Assembly (NCBI GenBank): GCA_902796785.1
Contig: CADBQJ010000220.1
Span: 1-21,540, forward strand
Source: Fibrobacter succinogenes
GTDB taxonomy: Bacteria > Fibrobacterota > Fibrobacteria > Fibrobacterales > CADBQJ01
DNA: 21,540 nt
Direction of reading: 5' to 3'
Numbering within the stretch: the first letter of the stretch is position 1; every line of letters starts with the position of its first letter. A program made the translations under genes and the position numbers. Positions 1 to 6,974 of the stretch are shown one piece after another. The notes under the pieces were generated by a model. The model worked only from the letters and a program-made list of their open reading frames with translations, ran no database searches and was not told the DNA's origin.

Positions 1-32
1 AGTTTTGCGTAATTTGAGTTAACGCGCGGCAT
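1..32 (-). CDS. 5' end of a gene running off the left edge, possibly LL-diaminopimelate aminotransferase
   Basis: Only ten codons lie inside the window. On the minus strand an ATG at 32-30 follows an AAGGAG ribosome-binding site (38-43) at a 5-nt spacing, and the frame stays open to the edge, reading MPRVNSNYAK. This resembles the start of LL-diaminopimelate aminotransferases (DapL), which typically read like M-x-x-(I/V)-N-x-N-(F/Y)-x-K-L before a G-S-Y-L-F block. DapL is a PLP enzyme that makes LL-diaminopimelate for lysine and peptidoglycan. The RBS and open frame are seen directly. The family assignment is inference from a very short stretch and could be chance. The gene is divergent from the tRNA-Ser gene. 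Confidence 0.5.
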   Translation of the reverse strand, partial: MPRVNSNYAK

Positions 33-114
33 GCTCGCTCCTTCGGCACAAAAGTAGAAAAGAGGAAAAGGCGAAAAATGACCTTTTTTGGCATTTTCTA
101 CATTATTGCCGTCC
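33..114. promoter_or_regulatory. Divergent intergenic region between the left-edge gene and tRNA-Ser
   Basis: This 82-bp stretch is much more A+T-rich than the surrounding coding DNA and separates a minus-strand gene start (32) from a plus-strand tRNA start (115). It must therefore hold promoters for both. A TACATT hexamer at 99-104 is suitably placed as a -10 for the tRNA, but I see no convincing -35 partner. For the minus-strand gene I see the RBS at 38-43 but no clear promoter hexamers. The regulatory role is inferred from position and composition. Confidence 0.4.
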
Positions 115-197
115 GGAGGATTAGGCTAACTGGCAAGTCAGCGGCCTTGAAAGCCGCCGCCCGCAAGGGCTTGGGGGTTCGAGTCCCTCATCCTCCG
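115..197 (+). tRNA. tRNA-Ser (anticodon UGA)
   Basis: A complete cloverleaf can be folded by eye. The acceptor stem pairs GGAGGAT (115-121) with ATCCTCC (190-196), with G197 as discriminator. The anticodon stem pairs GCGGC (141-145) with GCCGC (153-157) around the 7-nt loop CTTGAAA, giving anticodon TGA (148-150), which reads UCA. A long variable arm with stem GCCC/GGGC (159-162/167-170) and loop GCAA is typical of the class II tRNAs Ser and Leu. The T arm has loop TTCGAGT (178-184) closed by a five-base-pair stem with one G-T pair. CCA is not encoded, so it must be added after transcription. This is the only plus-strand gene found in the window. Confidence 0.96.
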
Positions 198-220
198 CTC
201 CCCCGCCGCTCCGTTTCGCC

Positions 221-239
221 CGCGGAGGCCTCCTCCGCG
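221..239. terminator. Hairpin between convergent tRNA-Ser and comF
   Basis: CGCGGAGG (221-228) and CCTCCGCG (232-239) form a perfect 8-bp G+C-rich stem with a 3-nt loop, placed exactly between the 3' ends of the convergent tRNA-Ser (+) and comF (-) genes. There is no T tract on either side, so it is not a canonical rho-independent terminator. It may still act as a bidirectional stop or as a 3'-end RNA-stabilising structure. Confidence 0.4.
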
Positions 240-241
240 CC

Positions 242-964
242 TCAGAGCCGCCCTTCCAGGGCCGCCTCGGCCATCTCGGCCTCGAAATCGTCGGAGGTCA
301 GCTCTGCCCGCAGGAGCGTCACGGCCCGACGGACGGTCAGCCCGGCCCTTCCGAGGGCCTCCGAGCAGTTTTTCAGCGTCGACCCCGTCGTGTAGACGTC
401 GTCCACCAGAATGGGCGTGCAGCCCTCCGGGAAGGGGCCGTGCGTGGCCGGCACGCCGAACTCCGAGTCGACGTTCGCGCGGCGCTGGGCCGCCCCCAGC
501 CGGGTCTGCGAGACCGAGGCCCGCAGCCGCCTCAGCCAGCCCGTCTCCACGCGGCCGCCCCAGCGCGCCGCGAAGGCCCGCGCCAGCAGCTCGGCCTGGT
601 TGTAGCCGCGCGTCCGGCGGCGCGAGCCGTGGACGGGCACCGGCACCCAGACCGCGCGGGAGTAGTCGATCCCCGCGAAGGGCGGCTCCTCCCCCAGCTC
701 GCGCGCCATCAGTCCGGGCCAGCGGAACTGGCCGCGGTACTTGAAGCCGTGGACGATCTTCTTCCAGGGGCCGGAGGCCTTCCCCCACGAGACCACCTCG
801 AGCCCCGGCTCGCCGGAGGCGGGGGCGACGCGCGACTCGAGCCGCCCGAGGCGCAGGCACTCGGCGCAGAGGAGCCCCTCGGCCGGAGCGCCGCAGACGC
901 GGCACCCGCCGGGCCAGAAGAAGCCGGAGAGGAGGCTCCGGATCCGGGACGCGGAAAGGCGCAA
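242..964 (-). CDS. comF: ComF family phosphoribosyltransferase-like protein
   Basis: The protein is 240 residues when read from a TTG at 964-962. An N-terminal zinc-ribbon-like pair CxxC...CxxC (C21, C24, C33, C36) is followed by the ComF block RGYNQAELLARA (119-130) and a PRPP-binding loop LVDDVYTTGST (186-196). ComF proteins are cytoplasmic and needed for DNA uptake in transformable bacteria; in others they are conserved without a proven role. The start was chosen because rodA stops at 970, no ATG or GTG lies in frame nearby, and a GGGGAGG site (975-981, inside the end of rodA) precedes the TTG by 10 nt. It is the last gene of the mre/mrd cluster and probably cotranscribed with it. The family call is firm; the start codon is less so. 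Confidence 0.9.
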   Translation of the reverse strand: MRLSASRIRSLLSGFFWPGGCRVCGAPAEGLLCAECLRLGRLESRVAPASGEPGLEVVSWGKASGPWKKIVHGFKYRGQFRWPGLMARELGEEPPFAGIDYSRAVWVPVPVHGSRRRTRGYNQAELLARAFAARWGGRVETGWLRRLRASVSQTRLGAAQRRANVDSEFGVPATHGPFPEGCTPILVDDVYTTGSTLKNCSEALGRAGLTVRRAVTLLRAELTSDDFEAEMAEAALEGRL

Positions 965-969
965 GGGCG

Positions 970-2271
970 CTAGACCTCCCCTTCGTGGAAGCGCACGTGC
1001 GCCACCAGGCCGCAGAGGCACATCACCGTCATCATGAAGGTGCCTCCGTAGGAGAGGAACGGCAGCGGAAGGCCGGTGACCGGCATGAGCCCGATGGTCA
1101 TCGCCACGTTGACCGCGACGTGGAACCCGATGATCGCCGCCGCCCCCACCACGACGAAGTTGCCGAAGGGGTCGCGCGACCGGGCGGCCACGTCGAGGAT
1201 GCGCGAGAGAAGCGCGAAGAAGAGCCCGAGCGCGCCGGCGCAGCCGACGAAGCCGAACTGCTCGCCCAGCACGCCGAAGATGAAGTCGGTGTGCTCCTCG
1301 GGCAGGAAGTCGAGGTTCGTCTGCGACCCCTCGAGGAAGCCCTTGCCCAGCAGCCCGCCCGAGCCGATGGCCACGAAGGACTGGCGGACCTGGTAGCCGG
1401 CGCCGCGGTCGTCGCGCGAGGGGTCGACGAAGGTCTCCAGGCGCGAGCGCTGGTGGTCCTCCAGCGAGTTCCAGGCCGCGCCCGCCAGCATGCCGCCCGC
1501 GAAGAGGTTGGCCACGAGGATCGCGGCGGAGATCCAGAGCTGGAGCCGGGTGCGCAGCAGCACCGCCAGGAGCGCGACGATGAAGACGACCCAGGCGGCC
1601 ATGTGCAGCGAGGTGACGAGGCTGATTCCCGGCGAGACGAGGAGGAAGAGCTCGCGCAGCGGCATCCCCGACCAGAAGAACATCGTCAGCGTCATCGCCA
1701 TGAAGACGAGCGCCGTGCTGAGGTCGGGCTGCTTGAGGATCAGCAGGAAGGGGACGCAGAAGAGGGGGACCAGCCCCATCTCCCAGTCGGCGCCGTGGCG
1801 GCGGCGCCAGAGCGGGCGCAGCGTGACGAGCCCGAGGCCCGCGCGGAAGAGGTTCTCCAGCCGGACCTCGCGCCCGGAGAGGTAGCGCGAGAGCACCAGG
1901 AGATAGGCCACCTTCGCCACTTCGGAGGGCTGGAGGTTGAAGCCGGGGAGCTTGATCCACCGCGCCGCCCCCTTCGCCTCGTCCACCGAGCCGCCGCCCA
2001 TGGCCACGTAGAGCAGCAGCCCCAGCGAGAGGAAGTAGAGCGGCCAGGTGAGCGCGGAGAAGATCCTGCGCGGCAGCAGCGCGACGACCACGGCGCAGAG
2101 CAGCCCCGCGACGACGTAGAGCGCCTGCTTGAACCAGAGGTTCTGCGAGAGCGCGACGTCGGGGTCGTTGGTCGCGGAGAAGACCAGCAGGACGCCGAAG
2201 GCCGAGAGGAGCAGCACCAGCACGACGAAGAGCGCGTCGACGCGGCGTTCGAGGAATTCACGGTCGAGCAT
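970..2271 (-). CDS. rodA: RodA, SEDS-family peptidoglycan glycosyltransferase
   Basis: This 433-residue polytopic membrane protein of the RodA/FtsW/SpoVE (SEDS) family polymerises lipid II into glycan strands for side-wall growth together with PBP2. Family signatures include NLQPSEVAKVAYLL (112-125), KQPDLSTAL (180-188), LPEEHTDFIF (323-332, with the conserved Asp region important for catalysis) and the C-terminal MPVTGLPLPFLSYGGT block (396-411). It is somewhat longer than E. coli RodA; a basic loop (about residues 150-162, LRPLWRRRHG) follows an internal helix. The ATG start has a good RBS (GGAGG, 5 nt away) and overlaps the end of the PBP2 gene by 14 bp, which suggests translational coupling. 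Pairing with PBP2 and MreBCD argues for RodA rather than the division enzyme FtsW. Confidence 0.97.
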   Translation of the reverse strand: MLDREFLERRVDALFVVLVLLLSAFGVLLVFSATNDPDVALSQNLWFKQALYVVAGLLCAVVVALLPRRIFSALTWPLYFLSLGLLLYVAMGGGSVDEAKGAARWIKLPGFNLQPSEVAKVAYLLVLSRYLSGREVRLENLFRAGLGLVTLRPLWRRRHGADWEMGLVPLFCVPFLLILKQPDLSTALVFMAMTLTMFFWSGMPLRELFLLVSPGISLVTSLHMAAWVVFIVALLAVLLRTRLQLWISAAILVANLFAGGMLAGAAWNSLEDHQRSRLETFVDPSRDDRGAGYQVRQSFVAIGSGGLLGKGFLEGSQTNLDFLPEEHTDFIFGVLGEQFGFVGCAGALGLFFALLSRILDVAARSRDPFGNFVVVGAAAIIGFHVAVNVAMTIGLMPVTGLPLPFLSYGGTFMMTVMCLCGLVAHVRFHEGEV

Positions 2272-4120
2272 CCGGGCCTCCGCGGAGCTTTTCCAGCTCG
2301 AAGAACTTCCTGAGGACGGCGCCCGCGACCGGGCCGGCCACGCCGCCGCCGTGCCCCGCGTTCTCCATCACCACGGCGACCGCGATGCGGGCGTCCTCGA
2401 TGGGCGCGGCGGCGGCGACCCAGGCGTGGGTCTTGTCGCCGTGCGGGTTTTCGGCGGATCCCGTCTTGGCGGCCACGCGCACGCCCGGGACGGCCATCCG
2501 GTGGCCGGTGCCGCCCGCGGCGGAGGTGACCGCCTCCAGCCCCTTGAGAATCGTCTCGTGCTCCTCGGGGGTCATCGAGACCGGATGGAGCGGGCGCTTG
2601 CCGTAGCGCGCGACCACGCGCTCCGCGGGGCTGACGATCGCCTGCATCAGGTGCGGGCGCCAGAGCGTGTCGCCGCGGACGAGGGCGCCGTAGGCGTTGG
2701 CCAGCTGCAGCGGGGTGACCAGCTCGCCCTGGCCGATGGCCAGGTTGAGGATCTGCCCGCGCGACCATCTCCAGCCGAGGCGCTTGCGGTAGCGGCGCTC
2801 GTACTCCACCGAGTCGATGAGCGCGCCGGGATGCTCGTACTCCAGGTCCACGCCGGTCTTGTTGCCCAGCCCGAACATCGCGGCGGCCTCGTTGATCGGC
2901 TCCATCCCGATGGCCAGCCCGAGCTGGTAGAAGAAGACGTTGCACGACACGCGGAGCGCGTCGACCACGTTGACGGGCCCGTGGCCGGCCAGGTGCCAGC
3001 AGTGCTGCACGCGCTTGCCGAAGCGGAACGCCCCGCGGCAGGGCTGGAACGGCTTCGACGTCTCGGTGATCGCCCCCTTGCGCAGGCCGGCGAGCGCGGT
3101 GAAGGGCTTGAAGGTGGAGCCCGGCGGATAGACGCCGACCACGGCGCGGTTGTTCAGCGGGCGCGCGCTGTCGAGCGCGATGTTCTGCCACCCCTTCTTG
3201 CGCGAGAGCGAGTCGAGGCTGAAGATGTTCGACTCCAGGCGCGGCGAGCTGACCATCGCCAGGATCTCGCCGTTGCGCGGGTCGAGCGCCACCACGGCCC
3301 CCTTGAGCGAGTCGGGGAAGGCCTCCTCGGCGGTCTTCTGCAGCTCGAGGTCCATGCTCAGCACGAGGGAGTTCCCGGAGACCGCCTCGGCGTTGGGCAT
3401 GCTCTTCAGCAGCCCGATCTTGCGCCCGAAGGCGTCCACCTCCACGTACTGCAGCCCGTCGCGGCCGCGGAGCCAGTGCTCGTAGGAGGCCTCGAGCCCC
3501 TTCTTCCCCACGCGGGCGGAGTTGGGGTATCCCTCGAACTCGGGCGAGGCCAGCTCCTTCTCGTCGATGGGGGCGATGTAGCCGAAGACGTGCGTGCCCA
3601 GCGTGCCGTGGATGTACTCGCGGCGCGACTCCACCTCCACCGAGACGCCGGGGAGGTCATCCGCGCGCTCCGTCACCAGCGCCACCACCTCGGGCGGCGC
3701 GTCCTCGTAGACGCGGAGCGAACCGTACTTGTTGCGCCAGCGCGACTGCTCGAAGCGGACGGAGACCAGCGCGCTGTCGAAGACCGGCGCGCCGTCGGCG
3801 AAGCGCAGCGAGAGCAGCCGCTCCTTCAGCGAATCGGGGTTCGTCATGTCGGCGCGGGTGATCATCACCTGCCAGCTCGCGCGGTTGCGCACGAGCGGCT
3901 CGCCGAAGCGGTCGTAGATCCGGCCGCGCTCCGCGACGATCGTCCGCATGCGCATGCGGTTCTTCTCGGAGAGGCGGAGGTTCTCGTCGTAGCGGAAGAC
4001 CTGGAGGTAGAGCAGCCGGGCGGCCAGGACCAGGAGGATCAGCCCGAAGAAGGCGAGCAGCGTCCGCGTCCGGGCGTAGCGCCGCTGCTGGTCCATCTCC
4101 GAACGGGTGCCCCAGGCCAT
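2258..4120 (-). CDS. mrdA: Penicillin-binding protein 2 (elongation-specific transpeptidase)
   Basis: This 620-residue class B PBP has a short cytoplasmic N terminus and one membrane anchor (about 20-40). A PBP dimer/pedestal domain starts around AERGRIYDRFGEPL (63-76), and the transpeptidase domain is C-terminal. All three active-site motifs are present: S335-T-F-K338 inside PPGSTFKP, S392-C-N394, and K552-T-G554 inside AAKTGSAENP. It cross-links peptidoglycan during rod elongation as partner of RodA, whose gene follows directly. A Cys pair (C361, C374) in a region after the SxxK motif could be periplasmic and oxidised. The ATG at 4120 lies one base after the mreD stop and has only a weak RBS. 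An alternative ATG at 4096 lies directly against a GGAG with no spacing, so the first start is preferred. Confidence 0.97.
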   Translation of the reverse strand: MAWGTRSEMDQQRRYARTRTLLAFFGLILLVLAARLLYLQVFRYDENLRLSEKNRMRMRTIVAERGRIYDRFGEPLVRNRASWQVMITRADMTNPDSLKERLLSLRFADGAPVFDSALVSVRFEQSRWRNKYGSLRVYEDAPPEVVALVTERADDLPGVSVEVESRREYIHGTLGTHVFGYIAPIDEKELASPEFEGYPNSARVGKKGLEASYEHWLRGRDGLQYVEVDAFGRKIGLLKSMPNAEAVSGNSLVLSMDLELQKTAEEAFPDSLKGAVVALDPRNGEILAMVSSPRLESNIFSLDSLSRKKGWQNIALDSARPLNNRAVVGVYPPGSTFKPFTALAGLRKGAITETSKPFQPCRGAFRFGKRVQHCWHLAGHGPVNVVDALRVSCNVFFYQLGLAIGMEPINEAAAMFGLGNKTGVDLEYEHPGALIDSVEYERRYRKRLGWRWSRGQILNLAIGQGELVTPLQLANAYGALVRGDTLWRPHLMQAIVSPAERVVARYGKRPLHPVSMTPEEHETILKGLEAVTSAAGGTGHRMAVPGVRVAAKTGSAENPHGDKTHAWVAAAAPIEDARIAVAVVMENAGHGGGVAGPVAGAVLRKFFELEKLRGGPDARP

Positions 4121-4121
4121 T

Positions 4122-4595
4122 TCACACCCGGCGGTCGCGCGAGGAGACGAGGACGAACCAGATCGAGCCGAGCGCCAGCGTGACGGCGCCCTGGACCAGT
4201 CCGCCGGAGAGGAGCGACTCCGCGAATTCGCCGAGCCCCATGTCCGAGAACCAGGAGCGGATCGCCAGGCGGGCGAAGAAGGCGATGGCCAGGAGGAGGA
4301 TCTTCACGATCGTGTCGAGCTTGAGCACCTGCTCCTCGGCGAGCCCGACGAAATAGCCCACGGTGCAGAGGGCGAGCGCGTCGGCGCCGAAATGGGCGGC
4401 CACGTAGGCGTCCTGCGCGATGCCGAACAGGAACCCGGTCCAAGCGCCGGCCACGGGCCCGAAGCGGAGCGCCAGCGCGGCGACGAAGATCAGCGAGAAG
4501 TCGGGCACCGCGCCGAAGACGGAGACCACGTCCTTGAGCGTGACCTGGGCGGTCAGCAGGACGAAGCCGAAGAGAAGGATCAGCAGGTTTCTCAT
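4122..4595 (-). CDS. mreD: Rod shape-determining protein MreD
   Basis: This small hydrophobic protein of 157 residues has several predicted membrane helices. It carries the MreD-like core PDFSLIFVAALALRFG (31-46) followed by GAWTGFLFGIAQDAY (50-64), where the family has a G-x-x-x-G-F-x-x-G-x-x-x-D pattern. MreD is an inner-membrane part of the rod complex (elongasome) and links MreC to RodA/PBP2. Its ATG overlaps the mreC stop (ATGA) and has a GGAGGAA site just upstream; its TGA stop lies one base before the PBP2 start. Sequence conservation in MreD is low generally, so the position between mreC and mrdA is important support. Confidence 0.93.
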   Translation of the reverse strand: MRNLLILLFGFVLLTAQVTLKDVVSVFGAVPDFSLIFVAALALRFGPVAGAWTGFLFGIAQDAYVAAHFGADALALCTVGYFVGLAEEQVLKLDTIVKILLLAIAFFARLAIRSWFSDMGLGEFAESLLSGGLVQGAVTLALGSIWFVLVSSRDRRV

Positions 4596-5413
4596 CGCCG
4601 TTCCTCCAGCGTCCAGCTGGGCCGCCGCTTCAGCACGAAGAGCTCCTCGAGGTAGGCGGGGTTCTGGAAGAGCCGCACCGCCGCGCGCTCGAGCACGGGG
4701 ACGTCGCTCTCCTCGAAGTTCTCGATCACGCCGACGGGGATTCCCTTGGGGAAGATCCCGCCGAAGCCGGAGGTGACCAGCGTGTCGCCCACGCGCGTGC
4801 CCGAGAAGGCCGGGAAGAGCGCGTAGAGGTGGTAGGAGTCGATGGTCTCGAGGATCCCCATGGTGCGCGTGCGGTTCTCGAGCACCGAGAGCCGCGAGGC
4901 GGGGTCCTGCAGCAGCTGCACGTGGGAATGGCCGGCGGTCACGTTGGAGACGCGCCCCACCACGCCCAGCGAGGTCATCACGGGCATCTGGCGCTCGACG
5001 CCGTCCTCCTCGCCCACGTCGATCACGAGCGTGAGGTTCATGTTGCTCGGGTTGCGCGCCACGACCGATCCCATCACGAAGTCGAGCCCCTGGCGCTGCG
5101 AGAAGTTGAGCGTCTCGCGGAGCCGCTCGTTCTCGATCTTCGCCTGCTGCAGCATGCTCACCTCGTAGGCGAGGCGGACGTTCTCCACCAGCAGCCGGCG
5201 GTTCTCCTCCTCGACGTTGGAGCGCCAGCGGACGTAGTGGACGATCATCTGCGCGGGATAGAGCGCCGTGGAGAAGAGCAGCTGGATCGCGCGCGCGCGG
5301 GCCGGCGGCGCGGAGCGGAGCATCGCGAGGGAGAGGGCGGCGCAGAGGAGGAACGAGAGGATCCCCCGTTTCCAGGAAAGGAGCGTGCGGATTTGCGCGA
5401 AGAGCTTGCGCAC
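4592..5413 (-). CDS. mreC: Rod shape-determining protein MreC
   Basis: The 273-residue protein has one N-terminal membrane anchor (about 16-33). A coiled coil (about 63-103, rich in E, R, N and L) and a periplasmic double beta-barrel domain with the typical block TSGFGGIFPKGIPVGVI (214-230) follow. MreC dimers or filaments link MreB inside the cell to PBP2 and RodA outside. The start codon is GTG (5413-5411), 12 nt after the mreB stop, with a modest AGGAA site upstream. The last codons overlap the mreD start by 4 bp. Confidence 0.96.
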   Translation of the reverse strand: MRKLFAQIRTLLSWKRGILSFLLCAALSLAMLRSAPPARARAIQLLFSTALYPAQMIVHYVRWRSNVEEENRRLLVENVRLAYEVSMLQQAKIENERLRETLNFSQRQGLDFVMGSVVARNPSNMNLTLVIDVGEEDGVERQMPVMTSLGVVGRVSNVTAGHSHVQLLQDPASRLSVLENRTRTMGILETIDSYHLYALFPAFSGTRVGDTLVTSGFGGIFPKGIPVGVIENFEESDVPVLERAAVRLFQNPAYLEELFVLKRRPSWTLEERR

Positions 5414-5425
5414 GGACGGCTGTTC

Positions 5426-6448
5426 CTAGACCGAGGAGGGCAGAAGCACCTTGCGATACTTGTTGAGATCCTCGAGGATGCGGGCGGTGCCCTTGCAGAC
5501 GGCGATCAGCGGTTCGTCGATGACGTTGACCGGGAGGTTGGTCTCCTGGCGCAGGCGTTCGTCGAAGCCGCGCAGCAGCGAGCCGCCGCCGGTCATGATG
5601 ATGCCCTTGTCCATGATGTCGGCGGAGAGTTCCGGAGGCGTGTCGTCCAGCGCCTTGCGGACCGCGGTGACGATGCCGTCCACGGGTTCGCGGAGGGCTT
5701 CGCGGATCTCGACGGAGGAGATGTTCATCGTGCGCGGGACGCCGGCCGACTGGTCGCGGCCCTTCACCTGCATCTCCAGCTCTTCCTTGAGCGGATAGGC
5801 GGAGCCGATCTGGAACTTGATCTGCTCGGCGGTGCTTTCGCCCACGAGGAGGTTGTAGGTGCTGCGCAGGTACTCGATGATGGCGGCGTCCATCTCGTCG
5901 CCGCCGATGCGCACGGAGGCGTCGCAGACGATGCCCTGCAGCGCGATGACGGCGATTTCGGAGGTGCCGCCGCCGATGTCGATCACCATGTTGCCGCTGG
6001 GGTCCTCGACGGGAATGCCCATGCCGATCGCGGCGGCCATCGGTTCGGCCACCAGGTAGACTTCCTTGGCGCCGGCGCTCTGCGCGGCGTCGATCACGGC
6101 CTTCTTCTCCACTTCGGTGATGCCCGAGGGGACGCCGACCACGATGCGGGGGCGGAGGAAGTAGAGCGGGCGCTTCTGCACGCGGCGGATGAAGTGGGTG
6201 AGGAGGCTTTCGACCAGGCGGAAGTCGGCGATCACGCCGTCCTTCATCGGGCGCACCGCCATCATGTCGCCGGGGGTGCGGCCCAGCATGCGCTTCGCCT
6301 CGAGGCCGATGTTGATCACCTTGTCGGAGCGGCGGTCCACCGCGACGACGGAAGGTTCGTTGATGACGATCCCCTTGCCGGCCACGTGGATCAACGTGTT
6401 CGCCGTGCCGAGGTCGATGCCGATGTCGCTAGAGAAAAATCCGAACAA
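5426..6448 (-). CDS. mreB: Rod shape-determining protein MreB (bacterial actin)
   Basis: This is a full-length 340-residue MreB. Actin-fold nucleotide-binding motifs are intact: phosphate 1 DLGTANTLI (12-20), VPSGITEVEKKAVI (106-119), catalytic region LVAEPMAAAIG (132-142), phosphate 2 DIGGGTSE (157-164) and adenosine loop MTGGGSLLRG (285-294). The N-terminal MFGFFSSDIG segment matches the usual MreB start, so translation must begin at the TTG codon 6448-6446. A GGGAG site lies at 6457-6461, 8 nt upstream. MreB filaments orient the elongation machinery encoded downstream (mreC, mreD, mrdA, rodA). The 97-bp upstream gap is A+T-rich and likely holds the promoter of the whole cluster. Confidence 0.98.
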   Translation of the reverse strand: MFGFFSSDIGIDLGTANTLIHVAGKGIVINEPSVVAVDRRSDKVINIGLEAKRMLGRTPGDMMAVRPMKDGVIADFRLVESLLTHFIRRVQKRPLYFLRPRIVVGVPSGITEVEKKAVIDAAQSAGAKEVYLVAEPMAAAIGMGIPVEDPSGNMVIDIGGGTSEIAVIALQGIVCDASVRIGGDEMDAAIIEYLRSTYNLLVGESTAEQIKFQIGSAYPLKEELEMQVKGRDQSAGVPRTMNISSVEIREALREPVDGIVTAVRKALDDTPPELSADIMDKGIIMTGGGSLLRGFDERLRQETNLPVNVIDEPLIAVCKGTARILEDLNKYRKVLLPSSV

Positions 6449-6484
6449 AGCCTGCTCTCCCGGGAAAAGGCGCTGACTGCGATT

Positions 6485-6500
6485 TGTTCAAAATATACCA
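6485..6500 (-). promoter_or_regulatory. Candidate -10 element for the mreB cluster
   Basis: On the minus strand a TATATT hexamer (6492-6497) sits in an A+T-rich gap, about 44 nt upstream of the mreB TTG, which would give a leader of some 35-40 nt. No clear TTGACA-like -35 is visible at the expected spacing. The call rests on the hexamer, local composition and its position at the head of a gene cluster. Confidence 0.3.
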
Positions 6501-6547
6501 AGAACGGCCGATTTTTGGGCCTTTGCCGCGCTTTGTCGCCTAAAAAT

Positions 6548-6970
6548 TTATAATGCGCCGGCGGCGGTCGAATCGGCCCCGGGACGGTCGTGGACGAGGC
6601 GCTTGGAGAAGCGGTCCCAGTACATGTAGTTCGCCCAGTAGCGGTACTTGCGCTCCCGGTGCATCGGGATGTCCTTGAAGTAGTGGTACGAGACCTGGGC
6701 GTACGCGGAGAAGACCGCGGCCGTGTCGCCCTTGAAGTAGATCAGCGAGTCGACGCGGTAGTAGGGCTTCTCGAGGAGGAGGGAGTCGTTCCCCGAGCGG
6801 ACCACTTCGCCCACGATGTACTTCAGGTCGGCCTGGCAGAAGGCGTCGAGCTTCTGCGAGATGCGCTCCGGGGACTCGGTGCAGGCGCAGAGGGATCCCA
6901 GGAGGAGCAGACAAAGGAAGAGAGGCCCGGCGAAGCGGGCCCCTCCGAAACGAAGCGTATCCTTCAGCAT
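6548..6970 (-). CDS. Small putative lipoprotein of unknown function
   Basis: The 140-residue protein starts with a signal-peptide-like segment: a basic region, the hydrophobic stretch PLFLCLLLLGSL (16-27), then a lipobox-like L-C-A-C ending at Cys30. That predicts an acylated mature protein of about 110 residues. The mature part has a conserved-looking aromatic/basic core (HYFKDIP, RKYRYWANYMYWDRFSKR). I recognise no domain or function. It starts 4 nt after the stop of the upstream beta-barrel gene with only a weak RBS, so the two are probably cotranscribed and could work together at the outer membrane. Its last residues are Ala/Gly-rich. The lipobox is seen in the sequence; the partnership is inferred from position. 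Confidence 0.75.
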   Translation of the reverse strand: MLKDTLRFGGARFAGPLFLCLLLLGSLCACTESPERISQKLDAFCQADLKYIVGEVVRSGNDSLLLEKPYYRVDSLIYFKGDTAAVFSAYAQVSYHYFKDIPMHRERKYRYWANYMYWDRFSKRLVHDRPGADSTAAGAL

Positions 6971-6974
6971 CGGC

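Noticed and set aside
985..2313. Long plus-strand open frame opposite rodA (442 codons)
   Set aside because: It is the complement of a well-supported rodA gene. The translation is dominated by E, R, H and D as expected for the antisense of G+C-rich membrane-protein codons, and it has no recognisable domain.
2129..4183. 684-codon plus-strand open frame opposite mrdA
   Set aside because: The opposite strand encodes PBP2 with all three catalytic motifs. The antisense product is low-complexity and matches no family; long shadow frames are expected at this base composition.
4829..6553. 574-codon plus-strand open frame opposite mreC and mreB
   Set aside because: It runs across two conserved minus-strand genes and their intergenic gap, which no real gene in this position would do.
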